A stretch of DNA of 64,000 nt. It comes from Aurantimicrobium sp. INA4. Lineage in GTDB: Bacteria; Actinomycetota; Actinomycetes; Actinomycetales; Microbacteriaceae. Positions within the stretch are counted from its first letter, which is position 1, and every line of letters starts with the position of its first letter. The notes beneath the pieces were generated by a model that saw nothing but the letters and a program-made list of their open reading frames with translations, was not told where the DNA came from and ran no database searches. The position numbers were made by a program, and so were the translations under genes. Below, one piece after another: positions 1 to 9,189 of the stretch. Location of the stretch: contig NZ_AP027040.1 in NCBI RefSeq assembly GCF_027924525.1, positions 248,001 through 312,000 on the forward strand. The letters run 5' to 3'.

Positions 1-670
1 CGCGACCAAAGGACTTCAAAACACGAATACCGTGAACAGATTCTTCAATAGTGGTGGCGAGGTCACCTTGTTGGTCTTGAGAACTGCGTGCTAACTGCGA
101 GAACTGCCGCTGGAAGCGAATGCTGAAAATAATCAGCGGAAGAGAACAGGCCAGGAAGATTGCGCCGAGCAACGCACTGAAGGTAAAGAGCATGGTGAAA
201 CCAGCCACCAACATGATGGTGCTGGTAATCAGCTGCACAAAAGCAAAAGAAATCCAGCGGCGAACCGTGCTGACATCTCCCATTGCGCGGGAGAGAAGCT
301 GACCACTTTGCCACTTGTCGTGGAAGGCCACCGGCAATTGCTGAAGGTGAACATAGATGGCATTACGCATCTTGCCTTCGAGGTGAACCCCAGGACCTAA
401 GGTGAGCCAGCGGCGTAGGTAGATGAAAATCACCTCGGCCATGCCGAGGGTGAAGATCACGGCAACGCCGGGAATGATCTGGGCAATATCCCCTGAGGAC
501 AGGGGGTTATCTACCAACCAGCGCAGAGCAAGCGGAATAGTCAGTGCTATTGCTGCAGCAGCGAGTGCAATAAAGACGCCCAGAAACAGACGGGGGAATG
601 CACCTTGCACATAGGGAATCACGCGCCACAAACTCTTCACAGTTGATAACTGCTGAGTTTGTGTGGTCAC
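1..670 (-). CDS. ABC transporter, transmembrane domain (3' part cut by window edge)
   Basis: Translating the reverse strand from a GTG at 670 gives about 223 residues with no stop before the window edge. The N-terminal part of a type I ABC exporter is visible: several hydrophobic helices, a stretch reading VHLEGKMRNAIYVHLQQLP, then FHDKWQSGQLLSR and IEESVHGIRVLKSFGR, which are the coupling-helix regions typical of exporter permease-ATPase fusions. The nucleotide-binding domain would lie outside the window. The substrate cannot be told. The gene is divergent from the decarboxylase at 904 and shares a 233-base intergenic region with it. The start is uncertain because only a weak AGAAAG precedes it. 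Confidence 0.85.
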   Translation of the reverse strand, partial: MTTQTQQLSTVKSLWRVIPYVQGAFPRLFLGVFIALAAAAIALTIPLALRWLVDNPLSSGDIAQIIPGVAVIFTLGMAEVIFIYLRRWLTLGPGVHLEGKMRNAIYVHLQQLPVAFHDKWQSGQLLSRAMGDVSTVRRWISFAFVQLITSTIMLVAGFTMLFTFSALLGAIFLACSLPLIIFSIRFQRQFSQLARSSQDQQGDLATTIEESVHGIRVLKSFGR

Positions 671-723
671 GAGGAAATCTTTCTAAGAGAAAAGCTAGTC
701 CGGCTCTTGAGGGCCTGGGCTTT

Positions 724-825
724 CTGTGGTTCAGGAGAGAAAAGTGAGCTCTCGAACCCACAGACTGTAACGTCTGCGCACCCTGTAATTATTCCGGATA
801 GGGCTTGGCAGAAATGCCGGAGCCC
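724..825 (+). promoter_or_regulatory. Structured intergenic segment with consecutive hairpins
   Basis: Three or four hairpins are packed between two divergent genes. Bases 724-763 form a long stem (CTGTGG-TTC with GAA-C-CCACAG, topped by GAGAG/CTCTC). Bases 761-776 form CAGAC/GTCTG. Bases 801-825 form GGGCT/AGCCC topped by GGCA-GAAA-TGCC with a GNRA tetraloop. This is too much structure for a plain spacer. It could be the 5' leader of the decarboxylase at 904 or, read the other way, of the ABC exporter at 670. I do not recognise a known riboswitch class in it. Confidence 0.3.
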
Positions 826-903
826 GCCTCAACCTACTCTCTATGTGAGCGGGGCGTAAAGTTTTCATTTCCTTCACGGGGAAGAAGGTGACAGAGTCAG
901 AGT

Positions 904-2373
904 ATGACCATGGATGCTTCAGAGAGAACCCCTTACGCTCACGCCCTCGGAGAGTTCGCTCGCAGGGAGACCCTGCGCCTCAACACCCCTGGTCACAATG
1001 CCTCGGCAGCTGCATCTCCAGCCCTTGCTGTGTTCTTTGGCCCTGAGGCTCTCCTGCTCGATGCCCAACCGTTGCTCAGTGGCTTGGACAAGGGAGAAAA
1101 CAATCCTTTCGATCGAGCAGTGCGGGCAGCGGCACGTGCGTGGGGTGCCCGCCGGAGCTGGTTTCTCACCAACGGTGCCTCCCAGGGAAACCGAATGGCC
1201 GCACTGGCATTGGCACAGTTTGGCTCCGCTGAACAACCGGTGATTACTCAGCGCAGTGCCCACTCCAGCTTTATTGACGGCATTATTCTTGGCGGAATCT
1301 CACCCCGCTTTGTTCTGCCCACCATTGATACTCAACACGGCATCAACCACGGCATTACGCCGGAGGTTTTTGCTCAGGTTGTTGCCGAGAACCCCGATGC
1401 CAAAGCTGCCTATGTGATTAGCCCCTCCTATTTCGGAGCTGTGGCAGATATTGCTGCCTTGGCTGAGATTGCTCACGCAGCAGGAATGCCCCTCATTGTT
1501 GATGGGGCGTGGGGTGCACACTTTGGATTCCACCCTGACGTGCCAGTGAACCCTCTGGCACTGGGTGCAGATGTGCTGGTCTCGAGTACCCACAAACTCG
1601 GGGGATCACTGACCCAATCGGCCATGCTCCATTTGGGCGAGGGACCATTCGCAGACCAACTTGAGCCACTGCTCGAGAGCGCTTTCTCTCTCAACCAGTC
1701 CACCAGCGAAAGCGCACTCCTGCTGGCTTCACTGGATATTGCTCGCGATGAGTTGGAATACGGGCACGACCGCATCGCGCTCGCGATCGCCTCGGCAGAT
1801 CGCTTACGCGATGCCGTTCGCGCATCTGAGTGGCTGTCTGTGGTCAGTGACGGGTTTGATCTATTCCCTGACATTGTTACCCACGACCCCTTGCACGTCT
1901 CGATTGATGTTCACCGCCTAGGCCGAAGTGGCCCTGATCTGCGCGAAGCTCTCATGGACGAATTCGGCATCTTTTGCGAGATTGCCTCCCACAGTTGCAT
2001 CGTGGCACTGGTGGGGCCAGGCATGGAATTCGATGCCGACTTCTTTGTCTCAGCACTGGTTTCGCTTGCTGCCCCGGATGGAAACTCCTCACAAACTGCC
2101 GAAGTGCTTCCGTTACCTGCGCCAGGAGAAATGAAGGTTCTTCCCCGCACAGCCTTCTTTGCCGCACGTGAACTCGTTCCAGCTAAGGAAGCCATCGGCC
2201 GCATCAGTGCAGATTCCCTGGCGGCCTACCCGCCAGGAATCCCGAACGTGCTTCCCGGAGAAGTCATCACCACAGAGGTGGTCGAGTTCTTGCAGGCAAT
2301 AGCCACAGGCCCTGGAGGGTATGTGCGCGGAGCACACGACTCCGACGTCAGTTCATTCTGGGTTGTTCGCTAG
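904..2373 (+). CDS. PLP-dependent Orn/Lys/Arg decarboxylase family protein
   Basis: The 489-residue protein has the fold type I PLP layout of the Orn/Lys/Arg decarboxylase major domain: NGASQGN (cofactor phosphate region), VDGAWGAHFGFHP (cofactor Asp), and STHKLGGSLTQSAMLH with the Schiff-base lysine at about residue 231. Length and motifs match the short YaaO-like members rather than the large inducible CadA/SpeF enzymes, so arginine, lysine or ornithine decarboxylation is likely but the substrate is open. A purine-rich GAAGAAGG lies about 16 bases before the chosen ATG; an in-frame ATG at 910 is an alternative. The structured leader at 724-825 lies upstream, and a second PLP decarboxylase follows at 2450. 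Confidence 0.85.
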   Translation: MTMDASERTPYAHALGEFARRETLRLNTPGHNASAAASPALAVFFGPEALLLDAQPLLSGLDKGENNPFDRAVRAAARAWGARRSWFLTNGASQGNRMAALALAQFGSAEQPVITQRSAHSSFIDGIILGGISPRFVLPTIDTQHGINHGITPEVFAQVVAENPDAKAAYVISPSYFGAVADIAALAEIAHAAGMPLIVDGAWGAHFGFHPDVPVNPLALGADVLVSSTHKLGGSLTQSAMLHLGEGPFADQLEPLLESAFSLNQSTSESALLLASLDIARDELEYGHDRIALAIASADRLRDAVRASEWLSVVSDGFDLFPDIVTHDPLHVSIDVHRLGRSGPDLREALMDEFGIFCEIASHSCIVALVGPGMEFDADFFVSALVSLAAPDGNSSQTAEVLPLPAPGEMKVLPRTAFFAARELVPAKEAIGRISADSLAAYPPGIPNVLPGEVITTEVVEFLQAIATGPGGYVRGAHDSDVSSFWVVR

Positions 2374-2377
2374 CTCA

Positions 2378-2397
2378 TTGTCTGACCTGTCAGACAA
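2378..2397. repeat. Inverted repeat TTGTCTGA-N4-TCAGACAA
   Basis: Two perfect 8-base arms surround CCTG, just after the stop of the first decarboxylase and 53 bases before the second. It could be a short terminator, although only a loose T-rich stretch follows. The GTC...GAC symmetry also resembles operators of FadR-type GntR regulators. No GntR gene is in the window. Confidence 0.5.
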
Positions 2398-2449
2398 GGT
2401 TCTGGGCTCTTTTCTCGCTCTAGGACATCTGCGGTTCTAGCCTGAACTC

Positions 2450-3862
2450 ATGCATGATTTCCTTCGCTTAGGTGACGAACGTGACAGTGTCTTGGAAGAA
2501 ACCTTCGACATCGTCAACAAGATGTGGCAAGGCCAAGACAAGGCCCGCGAGGGTGAACCAGAGTTCACCAACGAAACCAAAGCACTGCTTCAAGAGAGCC
2601 TTCCTGAAACCGGCATGGACGCATCAGATGCGCTGGAATTGGCAGCAGAAGTGCTGGATCAATCCATTGCGCAATCCCGACCACGTTTCTTGGCCTATAT
2701 CGGCTCCAGCGGACTGGAAGTTGGCGCTGTCGCCGACTTCTTAGCTGCAAGCTATGACATCAATGTTGCGCTGAATTCCAAAGCCTCCACCCTGTTGGAA
2801 GTGCAAACAGGCAAATGGCTTGGTGACTTCATCGGATACACCGGGTCTCGTGGGCTCTTCACCTCTGGTGGAACTGTCAGCAACATCACGGGCTTGGCTG
2901 TAGCGAGACAAAAAGTTCTCCCCGAATCTCGGGAATACGGAAACAGTGTTCCACTGGCTGTGTACTGCTCTAGTGAAGCCCATTACTCCAACCGCCGAGC
3001 AGTGGAACTGCTCGGCCTGGGAAACAAGGCCATTCGTTCGATTCCTATCGACGAACAGCGCCGCATGATTCCAGCAGAGCTGGAAAAGAGCATCAAAGAA
3101 GACATTGCTCAGGGCGTGAAGCCAATGGCCATTATTGCCAGTGCTGGAACTACGCTTACCGGTGCTGTGGATCCACTGCGAGAAATTGCCCGCATTGCCC
3201 AGACGTATAACGTCTGGATGCACGTGGATGGCGCATATGGTGCACCTGCAGCGGGAGCAGACTCCACCCGCGAACTCTTTGATGGTCTTGAATTAGCTGA
3301 CTCTGTCACTATCGATGCACACAAGTGGCTCTTTGTGCCCAAGGCCTGCAGCATCCTGTTGGTGCGTGACTATGCAGCCTTGGCTGAAACCTTCGGGCAC
3401 AACGAGGCATACATGCCACACAACACCGAAGACGCTAACCCTGTCGATGTGACGCTGGAATACTCACGACCACTTCGTGCATTGAAGCTGTGGCTCGGTT
3501 TCAAAACCCATGGTGCAGAACAATTCCGTGCAGCCATCGAACATGATCTGCACCTGGCACAGATCACCTATGACCGCGCCAGTGTTAACCCTCGCTACCG
3601 CGTGATGCCACACCGTCCGCAGCTCTCTGTGGTTCCCCTGCAATACATTCCTCAAGGAATGACTGACCCTTCGCAGATTAGTGAACACAACGCGAAGTTG
3701 TGTAAAGCGATTGTGGAAGATGGCCGTGTCTATCTCTCGCCAGCAGATATTGATGGGCACGTCTGGCTTCGTCCGTGTTACACCAACTTCAGAACTCAAG
3801 AAGAGGATGTTGACGTATTCTTCGAGGTCATCGAAGAACTCAGTCACAAACTGCATCACTAA
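2450..3862 (+). CDS. PLP-dependent group II amino acid decarboxylase
   Basis: A 470-residue protein of the glutamate/aromatic-amino-acid decarboxylase family. It shows FTSGGTVSNITGL in the PLP-phosphate region, SSEAHYSNRRA with the His that stacks on the cofactor, HVDGAYGA with the Asp contacting the pyridine nitrogen, and DAHKWLFVPK with the Schiff-base lysine near residue 292. Substrate (tyrosine, tryptophan, glutamate or other) cannot be read from sequence. There is no clear Shine-Dalgarno before the ATG, and a TAGCCT lies 8 bases upstream as a possible -10, so a leaderless mRNA is possible (inference). The oxidoreductase at 3885 follows within 25 bases and is probably co-transcribed. Confidence 0.88.
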   Translation: MHDFLRLGDERDSVLEETFDIVNKMWQGQDKAREGEPEFTNETKALLQESLPETGMDASDALELAAEVLDQSIAQSRPRFLAYIGSSGLEVGAVADFLAASYDINVALNSKASTLLEVQTGKWLGDFIGYTGSRGLFTSGGTVSNITGLAVARQKVLPESREYGNSVPLAVYCSSEAHYSNRRAVELLGLGNKAIRSIPIDEQRRMIPAELEKSIKEDIAQGVKPMAIIASAGTTLTGAVDPLREIARIAQTYNVWMHVDGAYGAPAAGADSTRELFDGLELADSVTIDAHKWLFVPKACSILLVRDYAALAETFGHNEAYMPHNTEDANPVDVTLEYSRPLRALKLWLGFKTHGAEQFRAAIEHDLHLAQITYDRASVNPRYRVMPHRPQLSVVPLQYIPQGMTDPSQISEHNAKLCKAIVEDGRVYLSPADIDGHVWLRPCYTNFRTQEEDVDVFFEVIEELSHKLHH

Positions 3863-3884
3863 CTTCGGTGGAAGAATGATGGCT

Positions 3885-4850
3885 ATGACCAACGCCATTG
3901 TGATCTCCGAATTCGGAGACTCCTCTGTCCTGAACTTCACTGAGGTTCCCACACCAACACCTGCCCCCGGACAGGTGTTGGTGAAGATGCGTGCCACGGG
4001 TGTGAACTTCATTGAGATTTATCAGCGCAAGGGCCTTTACTCTGTTCCCCTTCCCACCGTTCTTGGTGCTGAAGGAATGGGTGTTATCGAAGCACTCGGT
4101 GAGGGTGTGACCACCCTTGAAGTGGGTCAACGCATTGCCTTCACCGATGGCATCTCCACCTACGCCGAGCATGCCCTCGTTGATGCTCAGAAAGCTTTAC
4201 TCATTCCTGAAGGCATGGATGACCTCACGGCAGCTGCGCTGCCGTTGCAAGGTCTCACCGCGCACTATTTGTCTTCTTCCACCTTTGCCCTTGGCCCTGA
4301 GCACACCGCGCTGATTCATGCCGGTGCTGGTGGTGTGGGGTTGTTGTTGATTCAGCTGGCCAAGATGCGCGGAGCGCGCGTGTTCACCACCGTCTCAGAT
4401 GAATTCAAAGCTGAGCTTGCCCGTGAAGCCGGTGCGGATGAGGTGTTGTCCTATGACGGTTTTGATGTTCGCGTCCGGGAGCTGACCAACGGCCGCGGCG
4501 TAGACGTCGTCTACGACGGCGTTGGTCAAGCCACCTTTGACCGTTCGCTGATGTCTTTGGCTATTCGCGGAATGATGGTGCTCTTTGGTGCCGCCTCTGG
4601 ACCGGTGCCCGAATTTGATCTGCAACGACTTAATTCCGGTGGTTCCCTGTTTATTACTAGGCCCACACTGTGGAATTACCTCTTAACTGCTGAAGAACGC
4701 AATTGGCGCTGGAGTGAGCTCACAGAAGCCGTCATTTCCGGCAAACTCAACGTTCGTATTGGCGGAACATACCCGCTAGCGCAAGCTGCACAGGCTCATG
4801 ACGACTTGGCTGGCCGGAAAACCACCGGCAAACTGTTATTGCTTCCCTGA
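3885..4850 (+). CDS. Quinone oxidoreductase-like MDR family protein
   Basis: A zinc-independent medium-chain dehydrogenase/reductase of about 321 residues. It begins [15 protein letters not shown], typical of QOR/Zta1-like enzymes, carries [13 protein letters not shown] in the catalytic domain and [16 protein letters not shown] as the NADPH-binding Rossmann motif near residues 143-158. It likely reduces quinones or other enones with NADPH. ATG codons in frame at 3876, 3879 and 3885 follow a GGTGGAAG; I chose 3885 because of spacing and the usual N-terminus. The open frame continues upstream into the decarboxylase, but that part is not expected to be translated. Only 16 bases separate it from fumarase. 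Confidence 0.85.
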   Translation: MTNAIVISEFGDSSVLNFTEVPTPTPAPGQVLVKMRATGVNFIEIYQRKGLYSVPLPTVLGAEGMGVIEALGEGVTTLEVGQRIAFTDGISTYAEHALVDAQKALLIPEGMDDLTAAALPLQGLTAHYLSSSTFALGPEHTALIHAGAGGVGLLLIQLAKMRGARVFTTVSDEFKAELAREAGADEVLSYDGFDVRVRELTNGRGVDVVYDGVGQATFDRSLMSLAIRGMMVLFGAASGPVPEFDLQRLNSGGSLFITRPTLWNYLLTAEERNWRWSELTEAVISGKLNVRIGGTYPLAQAAQAHDDLAGRKTTGKLLLLP

Positions 4851-4866
4851 GAAAGATAAGGCACAC

Positions 4867-6519
4867 ATGAACAAGGGCGAATATCAGATTATTCACCGGC
4901 AGTCATCTGACTATGACTCAAAGCTGCTCAGCACAGACGGTGTTGAATCGGTCACATTAGGTGAACACACCTTCACTCAGGTTTCACCTGAAGCCCTCGA
5001 GAACCTGGCATACACCGCCTACCGCGAGATCAACTACTTCCTGCGCCCAGCCCACCTGGCACAGCTGCGCAAAATCTTGGATGACCCTGAAGCTTCCGGC
5101 AATGACAAGTATGTTGCGTTGGATCTTCTCAAGAATGCCAACGTTGCCTCCGGTGGCGTGCTGCCCATGTGTCAGGACACCGGAACTGCACTAGTCATGG
5201 CTAAGCGTGGCCACCGCATCTTGACCGATGGTCGCGATGCCGAATACATCACCAACGGTATTGCTAAGGCGTATCACGACCTCAACCTGCGTTACTCCCA
5301 AATGTCTCCCGTGACCCTCTGGGATGAGGTCAACACCGGAACCAACCTTCCTGCCGAAGTAGATATTTCCCTGACCAAGGGGGACAGTTATGAATTTTTA
5401 TTCATGGCTAAAGGTGGCGGTAGCGCCAACAAGACCTTCCTCTACCAAGAGACCAAGGCAGTGCTCGAAGAGCAGCGCCTGTTGGAATTCCTGCGAGAGA
5501 AGATTGCCAGCCTCGGAACGGCTGCCTGCCCTCCCTACCACCTGGCCATTGTGATCGGTGGAACTTCCGCAGACTTCGCCGTGAAGACAGCCAAGCTGGC
5601 CTCCACCCACTACCTGGACTCCCTGCCCACCGAAGGTGGCAAGGAAGGCCAAGCCTTCCGTGACGAAGCATTCGAGCAGAAGGTATTCGAGATGACCCAA
5701 ACCATTGGGTTTGGTGCACAGTTTGGTGGCAAGTATTTCTGCCACGACGTACGTGTTGTTCGTCTACCTCGCCACGGCGCATCGTTGCCAATTGCGATTG
5801 CCGTGTCCTGCTCCGCAGACCGCCAGTTGCTGGCCACCATCAATAAAGACGGAGTCTTTATTGAGGAGCTTGAACACGACCCTGCCCGTTTCATTCCTGA
5901 GACTGGTCTTGAGGCCATCGAGGAAGCTTCACCGGGTGTTCCCATCAACTTGAACCAACCCATGCCAGAGATTCTCAAAGAACTCTCTGCCTGCTCTATC
6001 GGTACTCGTGTAATGCTCACCGGAACCATGATTGTGGCCCGTGACATCGCGCATGCGCGTATGCGTGAGCGGTTGGAACGTGGTGAAGGCCTGCCTGACT
6101 ACGCAATGAACCACCCCATCTACTACGCAGGCCCCGCAAAGACTCCCGAAGGTTTGCCTACCGGCTCCTTCGGGCCCACCACGGCAGGCCGCATGGACAG
6201 CTATGTCGAAGAGTTCCAGAAGGCTGGCGGCTCCATGATCATGCTGGCCAAGGGTAACCGCTCCTCTGTCGTAACCAAGGCTTGTGGCACTTACGGTGGT
6301 TTCTATTTGGGTTCGGTCGGTGGTCCTGCTGCCCGCCTGGCTCAAGACAGCATTCGCTCGATGGAAATCATCGACTATCCCGAACTGGGCATGGAAGCTG
6401 TTTACAAAATCGAGGTAGAGAACTTCCCTGCCTTCGTCGTCGTCGACGATAAGGGCAATGACTTCTTCACCATGGACACCAGCAAGCCTTTGCTTCTCGG
6501 TCCCACTCGCACGAAGTAA
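4867..6519 (+). CDS. fumA: Class I fumarate hydratase (iron-sulfur)
   Basis: The 550-residue protein matches two-domain class I fumarases (FumA/FumB type), which hydrate fumarate to malate in the citric acid cycle using an oxygen-sensitive [4Fe-4S] cluster. [10 protein letters not shown] near residue 102 holds the first cluster cysteine; [27 protein letters not shown] and [15 protein letters not shown] are other family landmarks, and [16 protein letters not shown] lies in the C-terminal beta domain. I placed the start at the ATG preceded by AAGATAAGG rather than further upstream inside the oxidoreductase gene. A strong terminator follows directly. Many Actinobacteria carry class II FumC instead or in addition; whether FumC is present elsewhere is unknown. 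Confidence 0.92.
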   Translation: MNKGEYQIIHRQSSDYDSKLLSTDGVESVTLGEHTFTQVSPEALENLAYTAYREINYFLRPAHLAQLRKILDDPEASGNDKYVALDLLKNANVASGGVLPMCQDTGTALVMAKRGHRILTDGRDAEYITNGIAKAYHDLNLRYSQMSPVTLWDEVNTGTNLPAEVDISLTKGDSYEFLFMAKGGGSANKTFLYQETKAVLEEQRLLEFLREKIASLGTAACPPYHLAIVIGGTSADFAVKTAKLASTHYLDSLPTEGGKEGQAFRDEAFEQKVFEMTQTIGFGAQFGGKYFCHDVRVVRLPRHGASLPIAIAVSCSADRQLLATINKDGVFIEELEHDPARFIPETGLEAIEEASPGVPINLNQPMPEILKELSACSIGTRVMLTGTMIVARDIAHARMRERLERGEGLPDYAMNHPIYYAGPAKTPEGLPTGSFGPTTAGRMDSYVEEFQKAGGSMIMLAKGNRSSVVTKACGTYGGFYLGSVGGPAARLAQDSIRSMEIIDYPELGMEAVYKIEVENFPAFVVVDDKGNDFFTMDTSKPLLLGPTRTK

Positions 6520-6532
6520 ACACATCAACGTT

Positions 6533-6564
6533 ATGCAGGGGCTCTGTGAGCCCCTGCATTGTTT
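6533..6564 (+). terminator. Intrinsic terminator after fumarase
   Basis: A perfect 12-bp stem (arms 6533-6544 and 6548-6559) with a 3-base loop is followed by TTGTTT. It ends the 2450-6519 transcription unit. Confidence 0.85.
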
Positions 6565-6600
6565 AACCACGCGCATGGTGTTCAGTGCCAGACTGGAAAG

Positions 6601-8514
6601 ATGAACACGGTCGTCAGTTTCCTGCGGAAGAACCCCCTGTTCAGTGCCACGGGGGTTGTTGCCCTCGTTGGTGCCGGGTTCGCACTCTCCGGCGCGAACG
6701 AGATTGCTCAATGGCTGTTGAGTATCTTTGCGCTCATTGTGGCGGCTAAAGAATCTGTCGGTATGGTTCGCTCGCTGATCAAAGGCCACTGGGGTGTGGA
6801 TGTTTTGGCGGTCACCGCCATCATTGCCACCGTGTTGGTGGGGGAATACTGGGCCAGCATCATCATCGTCTTGATGTTCACCGGTGGTGAAGCGCTTGAG
6901 GACTATGCCGAACGACGAGCTAAGCAAGAGCTCACGGCACTGTTGGATAAGTCTCCCCAGATTGCCCACCGTGAGGTGTATTCCAGTGCGGGGGCCGAGC
7001 GCGGTGCGCTCTTTGCCACCGAGGATTGCCCCGTGGGCGATCTGAACGTGGGTGACATTGTCGTGATTAAGCCTGGGGAACTCATTCCCGTTGATGGAAC
7101 ACTGCTTTCTCCCGAGGCCACACTCGATGAATCTTCACTCACCGGTGAAAGCATTCCGGTGGAGCGCGTCACCGGTGAGGCACTGATCAGTGGTGCAGTC
7201 AATGGTGCCGCCGCCATCCGAATGGAAGTGACCGCCCGCGCGGAAGATAGCCAATATCAGCGCATTGTGCAGTTGGTTACCGAAGCGTCAGAAAGTAAAG
7301 CACCATTTATCCGCATGGCAGATCGCTATGCGATTCCGTTCACCATCGCTGCCTATGTCCTGGCTATTACTGCCTGGGTGCTCAGTGGTAACCCCACTCG
7401 TTTTGCTGAGGTGTTGGTCGTAGCCACACCGTGCCCGCTCATCATTGCGGCGCCGGTTGCCTTTATTGCCGGAATGAGCCGGGCAGCTCGTCACGGCATC
7501 ATCGTGAAAAACGGCGGAACGTTAGAAAAGTTGGCCCGAATCAAAACGGTGGCCTTTGACAAAACAGGTACGCTCACCCACGGTCAGCCCGTGTTGAGCT
7601 CCGTCGTCACTGTTCCAGGCGTGGACGAGAACGAACTCATCCGTTTAGCTGCGATTGCTGAGCAATACTCTGCCCACACCCTGGCCCACTCGATCGTCGA
7701 GGGGGCCCGCTCTCGCAACATCACGATTGCTCCGTGTGAGAACGTCAAAGAAACCACTGCTTCAGGACTCACTGCCACCATCGATGGCAAAACAGTAGTG
7801 GTGGGCAAATACAGCTTCATTGCTGAGCATGACCCACAAGCTGTGCGGGTAGAAATTGCCGCAGGTGAACTAGCTGTGTATGTCGCCATCGATGGAAAGT
7901 TCGCCGGAGCATTACTGCTCCGTGATGAACTGCGCAGCGATGCGCCAGAAACCTTGCAGTGGCTGTCTGCCTTAGGGATTAAGCACACCCTCATGCTCAC
8001 CGGTGATGGCAAAGTCACTGCTCAGCATGTGGCTGATGCACTCGGTGTGACCAACGTGCAAGCAGAATGCCTACCGCTGGATAAAGTTCGTGCGGTTGAA
8101 GCAGTGACGAACCGTCCGGTGATGATGGTGGGCGATGGTGTCAACGATGCACCTGTGCTCGCAGCGGCAGATGTGGGTGTGGCCATGGGAGCTAGGGGCT
8201 CCACTGCCGCGAGCGAATCGGCTGATGTCGTGATCATGAAAGATGACCTGCACCGCGTAGCCAGATCGATTGAAATAGGTCAGCAAACCATTCGGATTGC
8301 AACCCAAAGCATTTGGATTGGTATCTCTCTGAGCTTGGTGCTTATGGTCTTAGCCACTTTTGGATTCATTCCTGCCGTGGTGGGTGCTGGATTCCAAGAA
8401 ATTATTGACGTGGTGACAATTCTTAACGCGCTACGAGCTCTTGGAACTTCGCGTTTGCTTGCACGGCTCCATCTAAGCCAACCGTCACTACAGCCACAGA
8501 AAAGTCTTGTGTGA
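6601..8514 (+). CDS. P1B-type heavy-metal transporting ATPase
   Basis: About 637 residues with the order of a P-type ATPase: two N-terminal hydrophobic pairs, actuator loop (DESSLTGESIPVER), membrane motif ATPCPLIIAAPVA, phosphorylation motif DKTGTLTHGQP (Asp near residue 320), and the hinge MVGDGVNDAPVLAAADVG. It exports or moves a metal ion across the cytoplasmic membrane. There is no N-terminal heavy-metal-associated domain. The metal-site motif is TPCP, not CPC, and the usual SEHPL nucleotide-binding motif is replaced by AHTLAHSI. These departures point away from classic Cu/Cd/Zn pumps towards the TPC group, so the metal is uncertain. The start is chosen at 6601; an in-frame ATG at 6559 exists. 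The last 92 bases overlap the end of apbE on the other strand. Confidence 0.88.
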   Translation: MNTVVSFLRKNPLFSATGVVALVGAGFALSGANEIAQWLLSIFALIVAAKESVGMVRSLIKGHWGVDVLAVTAIIATVLVGEYWASIIIVLMFTGGEALEDYAERRAKQELTALLDKSPQIAHREVYSSAGAERGALFATEDCPVGDLNVGDIVVIKPGELIPVDGTLLSPEATLDESSLTGESIPVERVTGEALISGAVNGAAAIRMEVTARAEDSQYQRIVQLVTEASESKAPFIRMADRYAIPFTIAAYVLAITAWVLSGNPTRFAEVLVVATPCPLIIAAPVAFIAGMSRAARHGIIVKNGGTLEKLARIKTVAFDKTGTLTHGQPVLSSVVTVPGVDENELIRLAAIAEQYSAHTLAHSIVEGARSRNITIAPCENVKETTASGLTATIDGKTVVVGKYSFIAEHDPQAVRVEIAAGELAVYVAIDGKFAGALLLRDELRSDAPETLQWLSALGIKHTLMLTGDGKVTAQHVADALGVTNVQAECLPLDKVRAVEAVTNRPVMMVGDGVNDAPVLAAADVGVAMGARGSTAASESADVVIMKDDLHRVARSIEIGQQTIRIATQSIWIGISLSLVLMVLATFGFIPAVVGAGFQEIIDVVTILNALRALGTSRLLARLHLSQPSLQPQKSLV

Positions 8515-9184
8515 TTTGGTTGAGCGTCTCGCTCCCGCCAGAAATAATGGCGGTTGCTAACACATCAGCAGTAATGATGTCGTTGGCAATCACACTGGCT
8601 TGAACAAACTCTTTGGTTGTTTCTGGACGCAACCAGATGTGTTCCCCACGCTCGGCCGAACCGGAGGTGGCCATCGCGGGAAATTCTTCTGTCAGGCGAA
8701 CAGCTGCCAGCAATGTGTTGCGGTCTGAAGGTTCGACAATGCCGGTAATCCAGCCAGGGATATCCTCTGCCTGGTTACCTGCAGTGGTGAGATCACCACC
8801 AACATTCACACTGAAGTTGGCAAAGCCAGCTTCAGTGAGTATCCCTGCAGCTTGATCGATGGCAACCGCTTTGATGGTTCCTGAAAGGTCAATAACGTCA
8901 TCGGGGCGATGCGGGGTGAACGCACCTCCGGTGCGATCACGCCATTGCAGAGCCCGGGCGTATTCGTCACGCATGAGTTCACTGGAATCTGCCAGAGCGA
9001 GCTCGCCGGAGGCGATGCGGGAGGCTTCGGAGTCTTCCCGATACAAACTAAATGTCTCATTGAGCTGGGCGAAGTTGTGCTCCACTTCGTTGAGAACGGG
9101 GATGGCATCAATAGTGCCCAAATCAGCATCAGCAATTCGGATGCTGACCATGGTTCCCATGGTCTCAAACGAGTGGACAGCCAT
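8423..9184 (-). CDS. apbE: FAD:protein FMN transferase (ApbE family)
   Basis: A 253-residue ApbE-like protein. The N-terminus has FETMGTMVSIRI and the body has DLSGTIKAVAIDQAA, FSVNVGGDLTTAG and ATSGSAERG, which fit the FAD-binding and Mg-binding core; ADVLATAIISGG near the end matches the conserved AD(A)LAT motif. The enzyme attaches FMN from FAD to a Ser or Thr of a target flavoprotein outside the membrane. The obvious target is the FMN_bind protein encoded 5 bases upstream. No signal peptide is seen and the protein is shorter than periplasmic ApbE, as is common in Actinobacteria. Its 3' end overlaps the P-type ATPase gene by 92 bases. Confidence 0.88.
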   Translation of the reverse strand: MAVHSFETMGTMVSIRIADADLGTIDAIPVLNEVEHNFAQLNETFSLYREDSEASRIASGELALADSSELMRDEYARALQWRDRTGGAFTPHRPDDVIDLSGTIKAVAIDQAAGILTEAGFANFSVNVGGDLTTAGNQAEDIPGWITGIVEPSDRNTLLAAVRLTEEFPAMATSGSAERGEHIWLRPETTKEFVQASVIANDIITADVLATAIISGGSETLNQITQDFSVAVVTVGLDGAVQANAKFQELVAR

Positions 9185-9189
9185 GATGT

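Noticed and set aside
870..890. CTTC-ACGG-GAAG hairpin as a guanidine-II (mini-ykkC) riboswitch
   Set aside because: The class needs two hairpins with ACGR loops; only one short stem with a 4-5 base loop is present.
5929..6969. Minus-strand ORF of 346 codons over fumarase and the ATPase start
   Set aside because: It crosses a terminator and two well-supported genes.
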